Source: Opitutaceae bacterium (GTDB taxonomy: Bacteria > Verrucomicrobiota > Verrucomicrobiia > Opitutales > Opitutaceae). From it: a DNA stretch of 64,000 nucleotides. Positions 37,446 to 48,970 of the stretch are shown in pieces. The stretch's first letter is position 1, and each line of letters opens with the position of its first letter. The stretch spans positions 1 through 64,000 of the forward strand of contig JAQUYL010000015.1 of assembly GCA_028691845.1 (NCBI GenBank), in the 5' to 3' direction. The translations under genes and the position numbers were made by a program. Below the pieces are notes generated by a model. That model made no database searches and was not told the DNA's origin. It saw nothing but the letters and a program-made list of their open reading frames with translations.

Positions 37446-38177
37446 ATGGCAAAGCCACATATTCGAAATAAATCAAAGATGCCTAATCCAACCGCCGTCA
37501 GATCAATGTTCGGCCAAATTGCCGCCCGCTATGATCTGGCCAACCATATCTTGAGCGGCGGGGCTGATTTCAGCTGGCGTCTGGATCTGGTGCGGGCGGT
37601 GCGGGATGCCGCTCCTGGAAACGTTCTGGATCTGGCCACAGGCAGCGGGGATGTGGCCTTCGCTTTGCGACAGGGACTGCCGAGAACGGTCAAGATCACC
37701 GGCATGGACTTCTGCCAGCCGATGCTGGCCCAGGCCGAGTTAAAAAAAAAACGCCACCCTTTCTACGCGGATCTCGATTTTAGATTCGGCGATGGGCTCG
37801 CCCTGCCCCTGCCCGATTCCTCCTGTGACGCCATTACCATCGCGTTCGGTCTGCGCAACATGGCGGACCGTCACCGTGCGCTTACCGAGATGCATCGCGT
37901 GTTAACGAAGCCGCAAGGACGGTTGTTTGTGCTAGAGTTTTCACAGCCCTATCCTTGGTTCCGGCCAGTCTATTACGCTTACCTAAAACTCCTCCTTCCC
38001 CCGATCGCAGGAATGGTTACGGGCGACCGCCAGGCCTACGAATACCTCGGCGGTTCGATTGGCGATTTTCCCGATCGCCTCACTCTCACGACCGAGATAC
38101 TCAAGGCGGGCTTCTCCACGGTTACGGCCACCCCGCTTACCTTCGGCATCGTAGCCCTGCACGAAGCACGGGTCTGA
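37446..38177 (+). CDS. menG: Demethylmenaquinone methyltransferase (UbiE/MenG)
   Basis: 243 residues from the first ATG; an ATG at 37479 would give a more typical N-terminus. It methylates demethylmenaquinone at the last step of menaquinone synthesis. UbiE signatures: MFGQIAARYDLANHILSGG, SAM-binding VLDLATGSGDVA, GDGLALPLPDSSCDAITIAF, then GLRNMADRHRALTEMHRVL and VLEFSQP. menE and menC at 56.8-59.0 kb support a menaquinone pathway, so menG is preferred over ubiE. Confidence 0.92.
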   Translation: MAKPHIRNKSKMPNPTAVRSMFGQIAARYDLANHILSGGADFSWRLDLVRAVRDAAPGNVLDLATGSGDVAFALRQGLPRTVKITGMDFCQPMLAQAELKKKRHPFYADLDFRFGDGLALPLPDSSCDAITIAFGLRNMADRHRALTEMHRVLTKPQGRLFVLEFSQPYPWFRPVYYAYLKLLLPPIAGMVTGDRQAYEYLGGSIGDFPDRLTLTTEILKAGFSTVTATPLTFGIVALHEARV

Positions 38178-38647
38178 GGATGCGGCAGCTCGGTTTCCGT
38201 GAAACGACTTCCCTCCTTTGTCGGCCGCCCGGCGCGTCGGGTTTTCAAATTCTCAGATATTAGTCATCGGGTCCGTCGATTGAGATCGATGCTTGATTCA
38301 TTCCGGTCGGCTTGACTCGCCGGACCCAATGAGTCGCGCACCCCCTTCGGCTTTGAAACCCTTCAGTGCCCGGCTTCGTTGAATCGAACAACCTGACGCA
38401 TGGCCTGCCAGAGCAGCCACGCGGCTTAACGAAAGGAAGCCGTACCATTGCGGATCGCCAGGTTGTGTCTGGCTGGCCGGTCCCGCCCGAGTGAGCAGAG
38501 GCGTCGTGATCGTGATGGCTTCCTTCGGCCGCAAAGCCTCCGTTGTCGGATAACACGGTCCGCCGGCGTGTGAGTCCTGCCGCCAAGCGCGTACAAATAC
38601 CGCAGTGCGCACTTGCCACCGTCCGACGGTTGTCTTTCCTTTCGAAA
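38178..38647. promoter_or_regulatory. 470-bp gap between menG and the Ser/Thr kinase, with two inverted repeats
   Basis: No gene is supportable here. A short hairpin at 38228-38241 (CCCG/CGGG) followed by TTTT at 38242-38245 could terminate menG. A longer interrupted repeat, TCATCGGGTCCG at 38264-38275 and CGGACCCAATGA at 38321-38332, matches at 11 of 12 positions. It may be a regulatory RNA stem or protein-binding site. The promoter of the kinase-rpoN pair is expected in the right half. Confidence 0.4.
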
Positions 38648-39661
38648 ATGGCTTCCCTGAAGCACATTTTCAACGAACTGCACTACGAACTCACCCGGAA
38701 GATTGCCGAGGGGGGGATGGGGTTGGTCTACGAGGCAGTGCAGCACGGAGCGGGCAGTTTCCGCAAGGTGGTGGCGATCAAACTCATTCGTGAAGAATAT
38801 TCCACAATCGAGGAATTCCAGAAGAACTTTATTGGCGAGGCGCGGCTCGTCGCCGATCTGATCCACGCCAACATCGTTCAGACCTATCATCTGGGCCAGA
38901 TTGGCGAGCAGTATTTCATGACGATGGAATACGTTAACGGCGTGAATCTGGAGCAGTTTCTCGATCGCCACATCCAGCTTGGACGCCCAGTGCCGGTCGA
39001 TCTCGCCGCGTTCATCATCTCCCGCGTCTGCCGCGGCCTCAGCTATGCCCATTCCAAGGCTGACGCCGACGGCAATCCGCTGGGCATTGTCCACCGCGAC
39101 GTCAATCCGAAGAACGTCATGCTGGCCTACGAAGGCGACGTGAAACTGACCGACTTCGGTATCGCGAAGGCTCTCAATCTGATGTACAACGAGGAAGGCA
39201 AGGTCATCCCGGGCAAGGATGAATACCTTTCGCCCGAAGGGGCCAGCTACGGGGTCACGGATGCTCGGTCAGACCTCTTTTCCCTCGGCATCGTGCTGAC
39301 TGAACTGCTCCTTGCCAAAAACATCTTCCGTTGCGTTAACCGCCTCGAATCTCGTCGCAGCATCCTGGACCTTCCCATGCCCGACTTCCGCACCCTGCGC
39401 CCGGACATCGACGATCGTCTCGCGGCCATCATCCAGAAGGCCCTGCAGCGCGATCGCTGCCAGCGTTACCAGAATGCCTTGGATATGATGACCGATCTCG
39501 AGCTCTATCTCTACAGCGATCGCTACGGTCCGACGCACGAGAAACTCGCGATCTATCTTCGCCAGCTGTTTTCCGCCGATCCCACCTCTCACACCAAACT
39601 CCCTCCGCTGGCGCCCCACCCCAAGTTCCCCTCCTTCGGCGGCCAGCACTACCCGCCATGA
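38648..39661 (+). CDS. Serine/threonine protein kinase (Hanks type)
   Basis: About 337 residues from the ATG at 38648. The catalytic domain is complete: glycine loop [16 protein letters not shown] lysine, helix-C Glu in [11 protein letters not shown], catalytic [11 protein letters not shown], metal-binding TDFGIAKA, and the activation/APE region [20 protein letters not shown]. There is no transmembrane helix or extracellular sensor, so it is soluble. The C-terminus ends in a Pro-rich stretch. rpoN begins 4 bp after the stop codon, so the kinase is almost certainly co-transcribed with the sigma-54 gene and may act on it or on an activator. Confidence 0.9.
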   Translation: MASLKHIFNELHYELTRKIAEGGMGLVYEAVQHGAGSFRKVVAIKLIREEYSTIEEFQKNFIGEARLVADLIHANIVQTYHLGQIGEQYFMTMEYVNGVNLEQFLDRHIQLGRPVPVDLAAFIISRVCRGLSYAHSKADADGNPLGIVHRDVNPKNVMLAYEGDVKLTDFGIAKALNLMYNEEGKVIPGKDEYLSPEGASYGVTDARSDLFSLGIVLTELLLAKNIFRCVNRLESRRSILDLPMPDFRTLRPDIDDRLAAIIQKALQRDRCQRYQNALDMMTDLELYLYSDRYGPTHEKLAIYLRQLFSADPTSHTKLPPLAPHPKFPSFGGQHYPP

Positions 39662-39665
39662 CCAT

Positions 39666-41144
39666 ATGAGCGGTCTGGGGTTCCAGCAGCATATCGCCCA
39701 ACGGCAGACCCAGCAGCTCGTGCTAGCGCCGCAGCTGCGGCATTCGCTAAAGATTCTGCAAGTAGCCGCACTTGATCTGCGCGCCACCATTCAGGAGGAA
39801 TTGCAGAATAATCCCACTCTCGAAGAGCTGCCCATGGAGGGCGTCAACCTTGAAAAGTCCAGCGCGGACACCGCCCGCGAAACAACCGATGCGGGCGGCG
39901 ATCCCGCGACTGACCCCCGCACTGAGATGGACTTTGCGAAGGACAAGGACCTGGAAATCCTCGGCAAGCTCAACGACGACTGGCACGATCAACTGGCCGA
40001 TACCGGCAGGGCGCGCCAAACGAGTCCCGAGGAGGAGGAACACCGCCAGCATTTCATCGACTCGATCACCAGTGTGACTTCTCTGCAGGAGCACCTCATG
40101 CAGCAGGTGGAAATGGCCGATTGTCCGGCACCGGTTTGCGAGGCCATGCGCTTTCTGGTCGGCAGCCTCGACGACCGCGGCTTTCTCACTTCCACTCTGC
40201 CCGACATTGCACTGCTGGCCGGTCTCCCGCTTGCGACAGTGCAGGAGGCCGCGCGCCTGCTCCAAACCTTCGATCCGCCCGGCATCGGCGCGGAAAATCT
40301 CGCGGACTGCCTGCTGATCCAGCTGCGCCAGCAAGGACGCGAACACTCGGTGGCCGCGCGCATCATCCGCGATCACTTCGAGTTTCTGATCCGCCGACGC
40401 ATCCCTGAACTGGCACGCAAAACCGCTCTCCCCGTCGAGGTCATCCAGGAGGCCGTGGAGGAAATCGGCCGCCTCTCTCCCGCCCCCGGCCGGCGTTTTG
40501 CCGACGACACCAATCGCATCGTGGTGCCGGACGTCACGGTGGAAAAGGACCGCGGCGAATGGAAGATCGCGCTTAACTACGACTACATTCCCCGCCTCCG
40601 CCTCAGCAACACCTATAAAGAACTTATCGCCAAGGGCACGCTCAACAAGGAGGAACGCGACTACCTTCACGAAAAAATCCGCTCCGGGAAATTCATCATC
40701 AACGCCATCGAGCAGCGCCAGCGCACCATCGAGCGCATCACGCAGGAAATCCTTAAACACCAGCAGGAGTTTTTTGAGGAGGGGGTGTCCAAGCTGAAGC
40801 CTTTGACCATGACGCAAATCGCCGACATCATCGGCGTGCATGAAACCACCGTCAGCCGGGCCATAGCCAACAAGTACATCCAAACGCCCCACGGCGTCTT
40901 CGAGATGAAGTATTTTTTCACCTCCGGTTACCATTCCGAAAGCGGCACTGCCGTAGCCAACACCAGCGTTAAGGAAATGATCGCCGACTTCGTCGCCGGC
41001 GAAGATCCCGCGCAGCCACTCAGCGATCAGGAGATCGTCGGTTTGCTCCAGGGGAAAGGCCTTCAAATCGCCCGGCGCACCGTCGCCAAATATCGTGAAG
41101 AACTAGGGTTGCTGCCCAGCAACCTGCGCCGCCGTTACGATTAG
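39666..41144 (+). CDS. rpoN: RNA polymerase sigma-54 factor
   Basis: 492 residues. The N-terminal glutamine-rich activator-response region I (QQHIAQRQTQQLVLAPQLRH, SLKILQ) contacts enhancer-binding proteins. An acidic region II follows, then core-binding region III, the HTH MTQIADIIGVHETTVSRAIA and a C-terminal RpoN box (ARRTVAKYRE) that reads the -24 element. All parts are intact. It directs transcription from -24/-12 promoters with an AAA+ activator, but no such activator lies in the window. It is coupled to the Ser/Thr kinase upstream. Confidence 0.96.
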   Translation: MSGLGFQQHIAQRQTQQLVLAPQLRHSLKILQVAALDLRATIQEELQNNPTLEELPMEGVNLEKSSADTARETTDAGGDPATDPRTEMDFAKDKDLEILGKLNDDWHDQLADTGRARQTSPEEEEHRQHFIDSITSVTSLQEHLMQQVEMADCPAPVCEAMRFLVGSLDDRGFLTSTLPDIALLAGLPLATVQEAARLLQTFDPPGIGAENLADCLLIQLRQQGREHSVAARIIRDHFEFLIRRRIPELARKTALPVEVIQEAVEEIGRLSPAPGRRFADDTNRIVVPDVTVEKDRGEWKIALNYDYIPRLRLSNTYKELIAKGTLNKEERDYLHEKIRSGKFIINAIEQRQRTIERITQEILKHQQEFFEEGVSKLKPLTMTQIADIIGVHETTVSRAIANKYIQTPHGVFEMKYFFTSGYHSESGTAVANTSVKEMIADFVAGEDPAQPLSDQEIVGLLQGKGLQIARRTVAKYREELGLLPSNLRRRYD

Positions 41145-41233
41145 ACGGGGGCGAATGGAGTATTTCTCCCGAACCGAGTTCTGGCGGCGCACTGCGCCTA
41201 CTCCAGAGGGGGCATCCCGGCTGAGTGCAGCAG

Positions 41234-41254
41234 TTCCTGCCCCCTCGGCAGGAA
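41234..41254. terminator. Perfect hairpin between convergent rpoN and response-regulator genes
   Basis: TTCCTGCC at 41234-41241 and GGCAGGAA at 41247-41254 form an 8-bp perfect stem with a 5-nt loop, ending at the base before the minus-strand stop codon at 41255. It has no U-tract on either strand, but its position between converging genes suggests a shared terminator. Confidence 0.55.
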
Positions 41255-41683
41255 TCAACTGGTCTTTCCCGCCCCCGCCTGGTCATGAAGCGCGGAAGCT
41301 TCCTGAACCGTTTTGATCAATTCTGGGAGGGACACCGGCTTCAGCAGGTAGCGGAAAAGAGCCGCCTCATTAACACTGCGCAGCAGCATCTCCGGCTTCA
41401 TGTAACCCGTCACAAGAATCCGCTGCATATCCGGGTACTCCTCCCGTGCGTTGACCAGAAAGGTGAGGCCGTTCCCCCCGGGCATCAGGTGATCCGCCAC
41501 GACAACCTTGAATGACTTCTTTGCCAACAGGAGGCTGGCTTCCTTCGCCGAAGTCGCGGTCTCCACTTCAAAATGCGGGGCCAAGGCCTCGGCAAACAAC
41601 TCCAGCAGCGGTTTCTCGTCGTCGACGACTAGCACTGCTCCCTTTGGCCGCGTCAGCGATTGGTAATTTGTCAGCAAACTCAT
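41255..41683 (-). CDS. Single-domain response regulator (receiver only)
   Basis: 142 residues from the ATG at 41683; farther upstream the open frame is antisense to the ankyrin gene and shows no family features. Receiver motifs are complete: acidic pair at 21-22 in VLVVDDEKP, acceptor Asp64 in VVVADHLMPGG, switch Thr in ILVTGYM and Lys in FRYLLKPVSLPEL. There is no output domain, so it works through a partner protein or as a phosphate relay. The LMPGGNG and RYLLKP pattern resembles receivers paired with HD-GYP or hybrid kinases. It is divergent from the ankyrin-repeat gene. Confidence 0.88.
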   Translation of the reverse strand: MSLLTNYQSLTRPKGAVLVVDDEKPLLELFAEALAPHFEVETATSAKEASLLLAKKSFKVVVADHLMPGGNGLTFLVNAREEYPDMQRILVTGYMKPEMLLRSVNEAALFRYLLKPVSLPELIKTVQEASALHDQAGAGKTS

Positions 41684-41773
41684 TCCAGCCGTACACTGCG
41701 ATCGGCACGCCCCTTGGCAAACCCAAACCTTTGCTGGAACATGTTCTTTTAGTTTGCCTGTGAGGGGGTTGCT

Positions 41774-44169
<2,396 letters not shown>

Positions 44170-44205
44170 GTTCCTGCGCCGGCGCCAGACCCCAGTCAGG
44201 CCCCG

Positions 44206-44245
44206 CCGGACCGCTTTGTCGATTCCGGGCGATCGTGCGGTCCGG
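44206..44245. terminator. Inverted repeat between convergent enolase and esterase genes
   Basis: CCGGACCGC at 44206-44214 pairs perfectly with GCGGTCCGG at 44237-44245 around a 22-nt loop. It lies 37 bp after the enolase stop and just before the esterase stop at 44251, so it could stop transcription from both sides. No T-run is present. Confidence 0.5.
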
Positions 44246-44250
44246 GCCGT

Positions 44251-45057
44251 TTATCTGCTCCCCGTCCTGATTCTCCGGATGTTTAAATTCCTCGCATGAA
44301 ATTCCAGCGCGGAACGGATGTGCAGATCCCAGTAATCCCAATCGTGCCCGCCGGGATGCTCCCGGTAGACATGTGGAACACCAAGCCGCCTGAGCTGGGC
44401 ATGAAACTCGCGGTTGTCGGCCAGCAAGTCGTCCGTCCGTCCACAATCAATCCGCAGCTTCGGCAGCTGGCGCTTCCTCTTCGCCCGCTCCGCCAGGGCG
44501 ATCAAGTCGTGCGCAGTTCCGCCTGGCTTGCTGCCAAAGACGCGCCGCAATTCCGCGATGAAATGCGCCGGCATGTCCGCCAGCACGGTGCCGGTTTGTT
44601 TTGCCTCCGGACTGAAATCGATACTCGACCGCAGAAGCGCTCCCGAGTGACTGTGGGCCGAGCAAAAGCGCGCAGGATATCCCAACGCAATGCGGAGAGC
44701 GCCATAGCCGCCCATTGACAGGCCTCCGATGGCGCGGGCCCCGCGAGCCGCCTTCGCGCGAAAATGCTTTTCCACGAATGAGGGCAACTCCTCGCCCATG
44801 TGCCTCGCGTAAGCCGGCCCCACCTGGTTGTCCGTGTAGAAGCCCCGGTAACCGTCGGGGAGCACGACCGTCAGCGGCAGATCACGCAGATACCATTCCA
44901 ACCGTGAATGCCGCAGCCAGGCCGTGGAATCCCCATTGAGGCCATGCAGCAGGTAAAGCACAGGATACGGCGGCCGGCCGACGCGCGGCAGCAGCACCTG
45001 TGTCGTGGTCTGTTTGTCTAGAATTTCGCTCCGCCAATGAATTGTCGCCCAAGGCAT
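44251..45057 (-). CDS. Esterase D/tributyrin-esterase-like hydrolase
   Basis: 268 residues, cytoplasmic (no signal peptide). The PF00756-type alpha/beta hydrolase shows YLLHGLNGDSTAW (oxyanion), nucleophile Ser114 in GGLSMGGYGALRIA, an Asp in DCGRTDDLL near 209 and His238 in EHPGGHDWDYW. Relatives include S-formylglutathione hydrolases and acetyl-xylan esterases; the substrate is not readable. It stands alone, convergent with enolase and 94 bp from the RlmI-like gene upstream. Confidence 0.85.
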   Translation of the reverse strand: MPWATIHWRSEILDKQTTTQVLLPRVGRPPYPVLYLLHGLNGDSTAWLRHSRLEWYLRDLPLTVVLPDGYRGFYTDNQVGPAYARHMGEELPSFVEKHFRAKAARGARAIGGLSMGGYGALRIALGYPARFCSAHSHSGALLRSSIDFSPEAKQTGTVLADMPAHFIAELRRVFGSKPGGTAHDLIALAERAKRKRQLPKLRIDCGRTDDLLADNREFHAQLRRLGVPHVYREHPGGHDWDYWDLHIRSALEFHARNLNIRRIRTGSR

Positions 45058-45151
45058 GGTTTCAGGCTGCGTTGCAGATTTGTTGAAATGAAGCCGATAA
45101 TTCCTGCGCTTGCTCTTTATTCACTTCCGCCCGCAATCGGCGGCAGGTTCG

Positions 45152-46306
45152 TTATTCAACGCGTAAAATATACCCGCGCAAGTATTCGCTCTCAGGCATG
45201 GTCACCAGCACCGGGTGATCCGGCGGCTGATGACAGAACTCCAGCACTTGCACCTTGCGCTTGGAATCGGTGGCCGCCGACGCGATCATTTCGCGGAAAT
45301 CCACGTCCCGCACATGATGGGAACAGCAGTAGGTTGCCAACACGCCGCCGGATGTCAGTGCCTTCAGGGCGCGCAGGTTGATTTCCTTGTAGCCGCGCAG
45401 GGCCCCGTCCAAAGCCCCTCGCGATTTCGCAAACGGCGGCGGGTCGAGCACGATCAGGTCCCACGCCGCGTCGCGATGCGCCGCGAAAAAATCAAAGACA
45501 TTGGCCACCACAAATTCCGCCTTCAGCCCGCTGCGCTGCGCGTTTTTCCGCGCCAGTCCGATCGCCGCCTCGGCGCTGTCAATTCCCAGCACGCTGACCG
45601 CCCCGGCCCGCATACAATGCAGTGCGAACGGCCCCTGGTTGCAGAACGCATCCAACACTCTCCGCCCTCCCGCATATTTTGCGACCGCACTGTGCTGCAA
45701 ACGCTGATCAAGATAGAAACCTGTCTTTTGGCCCTGCTGCAGGTCCAGCCAGTAGTCGATGCCATCGATCGTCATCCAGCGCGGTTCCCACGGCCGTCCT
45801 GAACATGTTTTAACCTCCAGTGGCAGACCTTCCAGCCGGCGCACCGGCGCGTCGTTGCGCACGATGATCTCGTCCGGATGCATCCATTCGTCGAGCAGTG
45901 CCATGATGTTCTGCTGCCGCTTTTCCATTGCCAGTGTCTGCACCTGCAGCACGAGCACATCGCCGAACTGGTCCACCACCATGCCCGGCAGATCGTCAGA
46001 CTCCGACCAGACCAGCCGGCGAAAAGCGCTCATCCCCTCCCTCCGGGCCGCCGCCCGCATCAGGGCGCCGCGCAGGTAGGCGTCGTCCAAAACCACCCGC
46101 TCCCGGCTCAGCCGCCGCCAGATGATCTGTGACCTGCTGTTGTAAATGCCGGTGCCAAGAAACCGGCCGGTGCGATCCCGGCATTCAGTTATTTCCCCGT
46201 CAAAAACGGCCGGAAGGAGCGATACAACTTCATTCGCAAAAACCCACGGGTGTCCTCGTAGCACGCGCGCTGCCGCATTCGGTTTAAGTTTCAGACTGTC
46301 CGTCAT
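45152..46306 (-). CDS. RlmI-like class I SAM-dependent rRNA methyltransferase
   Basis: About 384 residues from the ATG at 46306. Domains in order: N-terminal PUA (LKPNAAARVLRGHPWVFANE, GTGIYNSRSQIIWR), the EEHEE-type middle domain (DDLPGMVVDQFGDVLVLQ), then the SAM-binding domain (RVLDAFCNQGPFALHC, VLGIDSAEAAIGLA, LIVLDPPPFAKSRGA). E. coli RlmI makes 5-methylcytosine at 1962 of 23S rRNA, and the DPPxFAKS motif fits. The usual FSYTGGF segment is altered here to FCNQGPF. A second catalytic Cys is likely in ATYCCSHHV. Confidence 0.87.
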   Translation of the reverse strand: MTDSLKLKPNAAARVLRGHPWVFANEVVSLLPAVFDGEITECRDRTGRFLGTGIYNSRSQIIWRRLSRERVVLDDAYLRGALMRAAARREGMSAFRRLVWSESDDLPGMVVDQFGDVLVLQVQTLAMEKRQQNIMALLDEWMHPDEIIVRNDAPVRRLEGLPLEVKTCSGRPWEPRWMTIDGIDYWLDLQQGQKTGFYLDQRLQHSAVAKYAGGRRVLDAFCNQGPFALHCMRAGAVSVLGIDSAEAAIGLARKNAQRSGLKAEFVVANVFDFFAAHRDAAWDLIVLDPPPFAKSRGALDGALRGYKEINLRALKALTSGGVLATYCCSHHVRDVDFREMIASAATDSKRKVQVLEFCHQPPDHPVLVTMPESEYLRGYILRVE

Positions 46307-46528
46307 GTATACCGCTATCATCCGGTGAAACCGGCCGCGTAGAAGCCCAAAATCAACCCGCCGGCGCCGAACCCGACCCTGCGGAGCCTCATCCTAGCGC
46401 GCATGTGAGTGTTTTTGCGACGCTGCGAATTGGCCTCTGGATCAAGGCTTTGCCCAGATCAACGGTTGCCTGTTTATTAGCGCTTTCCATTTGCGCCATT
46501 CTTGTGCTTCCATCGATGTTTTTCATCA

Positions 46529-48169
46529 ATGACTCCCAGCCATCAAATCGCCCGCCGCCGTACGTTCGCGATCATCTCGCATCCCGACGCGGGCAAGACC
46601 ACGCTTACGGAAAAATTCCTGCTCTATGGGAACGCCGTGCAGCTGGCCGGGACGGTCAAGGACCGGAAAAATCAGCGGTCCACCCGGTCCGACTGGATGG
46701 AACTGGAGCGCCAGCGCGGCATCTCGGTGAGCTCCACAGTTCTGCAATTCGAATATGCAGGCTATGCCGTCAACCTTCTCGACACGCCTGGCCACAAGGA
46801 TTTTTCGGAGGACACCTACCGTGTGCTCACAGCGGTCGACGCAGCGGTGATGGTCATCGATGCCGGCAAGGGCATTGAACCACAGACCCGCAAGCTCTTC
46901 GAGATCTGCCGGCGCCGTGGCGTGCCCATCTTCACCTTCATGAACAAGTGCGACCGCCCCACCCAGAATCCGCTCGCCCTTATCGATGAACTGGAAGGCG
47001 CACTCGGTCTCCACCCCTACGCCGTCACTTGGCCGCTGGGCAACGGCCCGTCGTTTCGCGGCGTCTACGACCGGCTGAACCGGCAGGTCCACCTTTTCGA
47101 GCGCGTTCCCGGAGGCGCCTACCATGCACCAGTCGCGGTAACGAGCCTGGATGACCCGGTGGTCCGTGCTAAGCTTGATGATCATGCTTTCCATGAAGCC
47201 ACCGAGCAGCTGGCCATGCTCGACGCCGCCGGCGCGCCTTATGACCTGGCCGCGATTCAGGCTGAAAAAACCACCCCCATCTATTTCGGCAGTGCGATCA
47301 ACAATTTCGGCGTGCAGCTCATGCTGGATGGATTCCTCCGCGATTCCGTGCCACCGCGGTCGCGGCGTTCCGGAGCCAGCGTGCCACCCGTGATGGCCGC
47401 ACAGGCCCGGAACGATGACGGCACCCCGATCCCGCCCGACCACCCGAAGTTTTCCGGTTTCATCTTCAAAATCCAGGCCAACATGGATCCCCGGCACCGT
47501 GACCGACTCGCGTTTCTGCGTGTCTGTTCGGGTCGTTTCGAGCGCGACATGTACGTCACTCACCAACGGACCGGCCGAAAATTTCGCCTGTCGTCCTCCC
47601 AAAAGCTTTTCGGCCAGGAACGCGAAACCGTCAATGAAGCCTGGCCTGGCGATATCGTTGGCTTGGTCGGCTACGACGCATTTGGAATCGGGGACACGCT
47701 CACGGAGGACAGCGCCATCGTCTACAACGAGATCCCGCGTTTCCCCCCCGAAGTCTTCGCGTTAATCAGCAATCCCACTCCGGCCGATGCGAAGAAATAC
47801 CGCGCCGGAGTTGAGCAACTCCTGCAGGAGGGCATCGTCCAGTCTTTTTCGCTGCGCAATCAGCCGCCCGGTTCGACTCTGTTGGCTGCAGTAGGCCCGC
47901 TGCAATTCGAGGTCGTGCAGTGGCGTCTCAAGGCCGAATATAATGCCGAATCACGTCTGGAACTGACTCAGTGGCAGCGCGTAAAGTGGCTATCCCCCCA
48001 CCCGAGTCTGGCGCGTCCGAATTCTCTCATCCTCGCCACCGGTGTGGCGCTCGGCGCCGATACGCATGGCCGTCCCGTCGTCTTTTTCCCCAACGACTGG
48101 ACGCAAAATTATTTCCTGGATAAGAATCCCGGATTGAAACTGCACGATCTGCCGCCGGAGCCGGCCTGA
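46529..48169 (+). CDS. prfC: Peptide chain release factor 3
   Basis: 546 residues from the ATG at 46529 (a TTG-initiated extension of nine residues is less likely). A translational GTPase that recycles RF1/RF2 after termination. The G domain has G1 SHPDAGKTTLTEK, switch I DWMELERQRGISVSS, G3 DTPGHKDF and G4 MNKCDR. Then come the beta-barrel domain II and the RF3-specific C-terminal domain (GAVGPLQFEVVQWRLKAEY appears here as AAVGPLQFEVVQWR). All motifs are intact. It is convergent with the small kinase gene at 48206. Confidence 0.95.
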   Translation: MTPSHQIARRRTFAIISHPDAGKTTLTEKFLLYGNAVQLAGTVKDRKNQRSTRSDWMELERQRGISVSSTVLQFEYAGYAVNLLDTPGHKDFSEDTYRVLTAVDAAVMVIDAGKGIEPQTRKLFEICRRRGVPIFTFMNKCDRPTQNPLALIDELEGALGLHPYAVTWPLGNGPSFRGVYDRLNRQVHLFERVPGGAYHAPVAVTSLDDPVVRAKLDDHAFHEATEQLAMLDAAGAPYDLAAIQAEKTTPIYFGSAINNFGVQLMLDGFLRDSVPPRSRRSGASVPPVMAAQARNDDGTPIPPDHPKFSGFIFKIQANMDPRHRDRLAFLRVCSGRFERDMYVTHQRTGRKFRLSSSQKLFGQERETVNEAWPGDIVGLVGYDAFGIGDTLTEDSAIVYNEIPRFPPEVFALISNPTPADAKKYRAGVEQLLQEGIVQSFSLRNQPPGSTLLAAVGPLQFEVVQWRLKAEYNAESRLELTQWQRVKWLSPHPSLARPNSLILATGVALGADTHGRPVVFFPNDWTQNYFLDKNPGLKLHDLPPEPA

Positions 48170-48205
48170 AACCGGCCGTCAGCTCCAACTTACAAGCGAC
48201 TTCGT

Positions 48206-48970
48206 TCAAGCCGCAGAGATGGCCTTGGAATTGATCACTGGTTGCGCACCTTGATGAACTCCGACCAGCGGGAATGAAAAAACGGTCAGCCCCTTGCGGG
48301 AGATCAGTCTCAAATTGGAGCCGTGGGCGCGAAGACACATTCTGGCGATGTAGAGGCCCAGCCCGCAGGAACCGGGTTTACGCGCAGATCTCCCATTGAC
48401 CGCCTTATGGCGAAGATCAAAAAGATAGCGTAAATAATCCTCCGATATACCCGGACCGCCGTTGGCCACCGACAATATCCATGTCGCACCCCGCACGGGT
48501 GCCAACCGTACCCTGACCCACGTGCCTTGGGAATACAAAGCCGCATTGCTCACCAGATTGAACATGGCATGTCTGATGAGCGTCGGGGAAAACGTGCACC
48601 ACATGACATCCGGCAGTCGAATGATAAACTGCGGTATCTCCCTCCATACACTTGGTTCGCGCAGCAGGCTCCGCACAAACGCAGCAAGATCTCCCCGCTT
48701 GAAATCCTTGACGCCCTCCCTGTTCAGATACAGCAGCCGCATGCCGCTGAGCAGGTCCGTGACCTGCGCCATGCTGGCGCGCAATCGCCGGTAGCTTTCC
48801 TGCCGTTCCTGTTCGTTCCTCGACAAGCCGGCCAGATCCACCGCCATCGTCAATCCGCACATGGCATTGGCGAGATCGTGTTGCAGCAATCCCGGAAGAA
48901 GGGCCCTCTCCTCCGAGATCCGACGTTCTTCCTCCAGTGCTAGAAAAAGGGTTTCTTCAAGAGAGGGCAT
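48206..48970 (-). CDS. Small cytoplasmic histidine-kinase-like protein
   Basis: About 254 residues from the ATG at 48970 (48988 is an alternative). No membrane or sensor domain is present. An N-terminal helical part includes a potential phospho-acceptor His in LLQHDLANAMCGLTM, an HDLxN variant of the H box. The C-terminal HATPase domain has N box NLVSNAALYSQG, G1 NGGPGIS (the usual Asp is replaced by Asn) and G2 GSCGLGLYIARMCL. Its start overlaps the stop of the 94-residue orphan by 14 bp, so it is translationally coupled to the YcaO-like unit. It may take its input from those proteins. Confidence 0.78.
   Translation of the reverse strand: MPSLEETLFLALEEERRISEERALLPGLLQHDLANAMCGLTMAVDLAGLSRNEQERQESYRRLRASMAQVTDLLSGMRLLYLNREGVKDFKRGDLAAFVRSLLREPSVWREIPQFIIRLPDVMWCTFSPTLIRHAMFNLVSNAALYSQGTWVRVRLAPVRGATWILSVANGGPGISEDYLRYLFDLRHKAVNGRSARKPGSCGLGLYIARMCLRAHGSNLRLISRKGLTVFSFPLVGVHQGAQPVINSKAISAA

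Noticed and set aside
38178-38647. A possible tRNA or small RNA gene before the kinase-rpoN pair
   Set aside because: No T-loop or acceptor-stem pattern was found; only the inverted repeats are supportable.
39747-41066. Long minus-strand open frame opposite rpoN
   Set aside because: It is antisense to the sigma-54 gene with all its motifs, and no independent signals are seen.
46526-47602. 358-codon minus-strand open frame opposite prfC
   Set aside because: It is a shadow of the release-factor gene, with no known motifs.
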